Source of the DNA: Pomphorhynchus laevis
Lineage: Eukaryota; Acanthocephala; Palaeacanthocephala; Echinorhynchida; Pomphorhynchidae
NCBI GenBank assembly: GCA_012934845.2
Contig: WNNJ02000204.1
Span: 1 to 64,000, forward strand
Direction: 5' to 3'
Length of the DNA: 64,000 nt
Numbering within the stretch: the first letter of the stretch is position 1; every line of letters begins with the position of its first letter. Positions 60,476 through 64,000 of the stretch are shown here, one piece after another. Below the pieces are notes generated by a model. That model had not been told where the DNA came from. It searched no databases and saw only the letters and a program-made list of their open reading frames with translations. A program made the translations under genes and the position numbers.

Positions 60476-61068
60476 GCGGTTGTCTTATAATACGGTTGAC
60501 TTAGAAAATTGCTCTTTTGATATAAATTGTCGGTATTCTCTTTGATACTTCATATTTCATGTAGTCAATCAACATTTTAAAAGAAACATTTAATGTTGCT
60601 ACTATAGAGAGTAGTTTGTCGTCTTGTAGAGGTTGAAAGATGATTATATTTGATCTAATGCGCCGAAGATTTAAATTATTATGGGAATTAGACGGCTAAA
60701 GTCCAAGTAACATATGTTGTAATTGAAGTTAATTTTAAATATTTAAGTGAAAATGCTTTTCTAAACCAGCTTAATGTTACTATTTTGTCAATTACAAAAT
60801 TGCAACATTAGAAATTGCAAATTACAAAGTAAAATGACGGTAAAACGATCGACTTTATGTTAATTAAAGATAACTTTATTTGTTCTATCACATAAATTCT
60901 CATAAATTCATAGATTCCAATTACGCGCTGTCTGCTCTTATTTAAGGCGATTGTTTTTAGTTATAGCATTACGTTCACTAGTTAAAAATCAAATATATAA
61001 TCAATACACACTTTGGAAACAATTTAATTATCAATCAATTATCATACCCAATTATCAATTATTAACTT

Positions 61069-62802
61069 TTGAAGCCTAAAATTAATTTTGAGGCCGTTGC
61101 AATTGCCAGAGCTGTACACCACGATAAGGTGAACAAAAGACTCGATACACGCGATGGTGAACGAGACCTATTTCGGCTTGTGAAGCGAAGGCATCAAAAC
61201 ACGCAGGACATCGAAAAGTTTTACTGCATTAATGGAAGGGACGGCAAACTAATAATTGATCGACAGAAAATTCAAGATAGATGGCGTGATCATTTTGAGG
61301 AAATCTCATATAAAGAGATTCCGCATCTACCGATACCAAAAGTTGCAGAAACGCCCGGTCTATTACCTCAAATAAGTGAGGACGAGGTGAAAGATGCATT
61401 AAAGCGTATGATGACTAGCAAAGCCACAGGTCCAGACGACATTGCGACTGAGCTCTGGAAAGCCAAAAGCTGGGACCTAATCCCCTGGCTAACCAGTTTC
61501 TTCAACAAGATTATTGATGAGTATAGGATACCGAGCGACTGGCAGAGCAGCACCACGATACCAATATGGAAAAAGAAGGGGAACGCAGCAGACTGCTCAA
61601 GTCACCGTCCAATTCGACTGCTCTCGCAAACGATGAAAATATTTGAACGAATTCTAGATAAGCGTATCCGTGACATTGTTGATATCACCGTAAACCAAAC
61701 AGGATTCGTAAAAAACTGTGACACCACTGACGCTATCCACGCAGCACGACTGCTCCTAGAAAAACACTTGGAGAAAAATCAGCCGCTCCACGTTGTATTC
61801 TTGGATTTGGAAAAGGCTTTTGATCGTGTACCACATGAATTAATATGGTATGCGCTGCGTCATCATCAAGTCCCGGAACATCTAATCCGATGGGTGATGC
61901 TGCTCTACGAGAATACCGAAAGTCGGGTTCTAAGCGCAGCTGGAATGTCACAGCCATTTCAAATATCAGTGGGGGTCCATCAAGGAAGTGCTCTCTCACC
62001 GGCATTATTCAACACAGTTATGAACGCTATAACGCGTGATATCCAAAAGTCTATTCCATATACCATTCTTTACGCTGACGATGTCTGGCTGGCGGCGGAC
62101 AACAAAAAGGACCTGGAGGAATTAACTACTGTATGGAATAACCGACTCGTACAATACGGACTACGACTTAATCTAGACAAGACCGAATACCTCACAACAG
62201 ACCCACATGAAAGTGGCACCATCAATATTAATGGCTTTGACCTGAGTCGTACGGACCGATTCAAGTACCTCGAAACCATACTCTCGGCAAGCGGCGACGT
62301 GACTTATGAAGTCAATGCACGAATAAGCTCAGCGTGGACAAAATGGCGAGCGACGACAGGTGTTTTATGTGACCGTCGCATCAAGGATCACCTGAAATCA
62401 AAGATCTACCGCTCAATCATTCGCCCTGTGGCTATGTACGGCACAGAGTGCTTGCCTATTACCAAGGCAGCGGAACGACGCTTTGCGGTCATGGAGACGA
62501 AAATGCTGCAGTGGATAAGCGGAATTACCCGATATGACCACGTGAGAAATATGGACATCCTCCGAAGATACGGCGTCGCCCCTATCGCAAATAAAATGCA
62601 AGGGGCCAGACTCCGGTGGTATGGCCACGTGTTGCGGAGTGAAAATTATTCCCTTGCAAAGACCGCCTTAAAGTATGAGATCATAGGCAAACGCCCGAGA
62701 GGTCGACCCAAGCACCGATGGTTAGATGGCCTTCACACAGATCTCAAGTCAGCTGGACTTCACCCAGGCCAAGCCGAAAATAGAGTAAAATGGAGGGCTT
62801 AA
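61069..62802 (+). CDS. Reverse transcriptase of an RTE-like LINE
   Basis: A 577-residue open frame. A linker (RLDTRDGERDLFRLVKRRHQ) comes first. The RT contains TSKATGPDDIATELWK, motif A VVFLDLEKAFDRVPHEL, motif B GVHQGSALSPALFN and motif C TILYADDVWLA. The post-RT region has KSKIYRSIIRPVAMYGTECL and ETKMLQWISGITRYDHVRN, diagnostic of RTE-type elements. The C-terminal GRPKHRWLDGL stretch is complete. The frame opens at the truncation point, so the first codons are flanking sequence and there is no real start codon. Catalytic residues are all present, but without the endonuclease the copy is not autonomous. Confidence 0.85.
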   Translation: MKPKINFEAVAIARAVHHDKVNKRLDTRDGERDLFRLVKRRHQNTQDIEKFYCINGRDGKLIIDRQKIQDRWRDHFEEISYKEIPHLPIPKVAETPGLLPQISEDEVKDALKRMMTSKATGPDDIATELWKAKSWDLIPWLTSFFNKIIDEYRIPSDWQSSTTIPIWKKKGNAADCSSHRPIRLLSQTMKIFERILDKRIRDIVDITVNQTGFVKNCDTTDAIHAARLLLEKHLEKNQPLHVVFLDLEKAFDRVPHELIWYALRHHQVPEHLIRWVMLLYENTESRVLSAAGMSQPFQISVGVHQGSALSPALFNTVMNAITRDIQKSIPYTILYADDVWLAADNKKDLEELTTVWNNRLVQYGLRLNLDKTEYLTTDPHESGTININGFDLSRTDRFKYLETILSASGDVTYEVNARISSAWTKWRATTGVLCDRRIKDHLKSKIYRSIIRPVAMYGTECLPITKAAERRFAVMETKMLQWISGITRYDHVRNMDILRRYGVAPIANKMQGARLRWYGHVLRSENYSLAKTALKYEIIGKRPRGRPKHRWLDGLHTDLKSAGLHPGQAENRVKWRA

Positions 62803-62860
62803 TCTCACATAGCCGACCCTGTCTCAAAGCGGGACGAATGCTGAAGAATAAGAAGAAGAT
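61080..62860 (+). mobile_element. RTE-like LINE, 5'-truncated, RT nearly complete
   Basis: Carries the RT ORF described separately and ends in the purine-rich GAAGAATAAGAAGAAGA tail typical of RTE/BovB-type elements. The 5' endonuclease part is absent. It sits in the presumed third intron of the Ig gene, in the same orientation. Its base composition is much GC-richer than the flanks, and the long clean ORF makes it the youngest-looking LINE here. Confidence 0.85.
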
Positions 62861-62901
62861 ATCAAATCAACAAACTGATAGTTAAAAGATGCTTATAATT
62901 T

Positions 62902-63472
62902 GCTGGGCCATTTTCAGGGCCCATCTAGCTTTCTTCAGGATACGTTTTAGTCTATCCAGGTCAGCTTTTGCTGACCAGTTCACCGTAATGGTGAACCCCA
63001 GGTATCTTACTCGACTTGTGAAGGTAGGGAGTGGTTGATTAGTCAGGATGGAAGTTAGAGCAGAGTGTGCTAATCTCTTTAGTTTTTTCCTTGTCGCAGG
63101 AGCGCCAAAAAGACAAACAAGGTTGGACAAGGGCAGCTGATCTTTAAATCTTGTAAAGAAACGGCTGATGTCATAGACTACATCTTTGCACCTGCGTATA
63201 GAGAACATAGATGTGGTATCACCAGCGTATACAACAAGATGTTGATCGCGTTTGAATTTTTTGTAGAGTTCAATAGAGGCAGCAAGATACAAGATTAGAG
63301 AAAGTGGGGAGCCTTGAGGCACACCTGTAATAGGGTAGAACTGACGTGCATCTGGGTCGTCTTCATAAAAGAATCGCTTTGTGTACAGCAATATTCCTAC
63401 CCTGTTAACAACTCTCGCAGGCAACCCGAGGGACCTGAGAGAAGTGTCATTTTTTAGTCGCGGAATAATATG
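62902..63472 (-). mobile_element. Jockey-like LINE fragment with 38-bp target duplication
   Basis: The ORF 63424-62882 carries motif B (ITGVPQGSPLSLILYLA), a YADD relative (LVVYAGDTTSMF) and the following region to WALKMAQ. Same family as 23776-27105. The fragment is truncated at both ends relative to that copy, yet it is bounded by 62864-62901 and 63473-63510, which are identical 38-bp direct repeats. It inserted immediately downstream of the RTE-like element. Confidence 0.85.
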
Positions 63473-63510
63473 AAATCAACAAACTGATAGTTAAAAGATG
63501 CTTATAATTT

Positions 63511-64000
63511 AATAGTTTGTACGTGTTTTTCAAAATTATAATGTTGAAAAGTTGCAATTATGAAGCTCCGTGCGACAAAATCAGCTTAATAAATCAGTCA
63601 TTTTCTGTCAAAAATTGTGCCGTTATTCAAACCATATAACTTGTAAGTTATTAATTGATCTTGCAACATCAATTTCGTTATTATTTGTAGACCTTTTAAT
63701 TTGACCTTTTTATATTCCATCACTCATCTTCGTTGTGTTGCTTCACAATATGGGTGACCATTCTACCTGGATTGACAATACTTTTCTGGATTGTTGATTT
63801 GATGTCTGCCCTTCTGTTTAGCCTTTCTCCTTGGGACTTTTTTGACTCTTCTAAAAAGAAGAGTATCTTCTTGTATCTTCATTGCAAGATACATGCCTAC
63901 AGGTGTAAGTAACGGGGACTTGTGTATGCTTATAATTTCTAAGGGATTTCTAAAGAAAACATCAGTGTTTATCTTTAAAAATCTTATGTTTTGTCCTGCA
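63511..64000. other. Unassigned sequence at the right edge
   Basis: Mostly AT-rich. A slightly GC-richer stretch (63730-63920) has a minus-strand frame rich in Lys and Arg that may be an old retroelement remnant, but it is not classifiable. Confidence 0.4.

Noticed and set aside
1-64000. LTR retrotransposon, retrovirus-like or Polinton-like element
   Set aside because: No protease, integrase, capsid or paired LTR signatures were seen; all RTs here look like LINE or Penelope-like types.
1-64000. CRISPR array, operons or bacterial genes
   Set aside because: No regular spaced repeats or ribosome-binding-site-led gene runs. Introns and retroelements show a eukaryotic nuclear genome.

Overview
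The window is AT-rich animal nuclear DNA, most likely from an invertebrate. There are spliced host exons with GT-AG boundaries and compatible phases, long introns full of retroelements, no operons and no LTR-bearing or capsid-bearing element that I could recognise. The species cannot be fixed from the sequence alone. All gene models and family names come from reading translations by eye.

Three host genes are supported. (1) A single minus-strand exon at 7655-7798 matches the conserved luminal start of STIM, the ER calcium sensor: a C-x6-C pair followed by a 12-residue EF-hand loop. The other STIM exons were not found. (2) A four-exon minus-strand gene runs from 31507 down to 20970. Its exons join in phase into a 484-residue basic, polar protein that I do not recognise. 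(3) A plus-strand immunoglobulin-superfamily gene starts at 55390 with a signal peptide. It has exons at 55390-55533, 58245-58464 and 59290-59436 and continues past the right edge. A possible orphan exon lies at 39526-39609.

Most of the remaining recognisable sequence is retroelement. The dominant family is a Penelope-like element whose GIY-YIG endonuclease lies N-terminal to the reverse transcriptase, the permuted order described for the Naiad/Chlamys clade. Two head-to-tail copies lie at 12894-18554 (minus) and one at 33626-36745 (plus). Many tail fragments are scattered, and a mangled copy with 482-bp internal tandem repeats fills intron 1 of the Ig gene. The 3' untranslated tail carries a recurrent structured motif, including a possible pseudoknot, and the single preserved 5' leader can fold into a three-way junction.

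At least six LINE groups are present as mostly decayed copies: 120-2830, 2970-5935 (RT plus a restriction-like endonuclease domain), 6478-7145 with its relative at 49250-54040, 8462-10985 (two pieces in opposite orientation), a Jockey-like family at 23040-23470, 23776-27105 and 62902-63472, and an RTE-like element at 61080-62860 with an almost complete RT ORF. Several foldback repeats share a hammerhead-ribozyme-like CTGAAGAT-stem-GAAA core. Large parts of 11-13 kb, 32-33.6 kb, 39.8-41.5 kb and 44.8-48.9 kb are AT-rich DNA in which I see no gene.

The items most worth following are the structured RNA candidates of the Penelope-like family, the hammerhead-like foldbacks, the unusually long direct duplications flanking insertions (38, 155 and about 255 bp), and the Penelope tail that sits 14 bp from a splice acceptor of the Ig gene.
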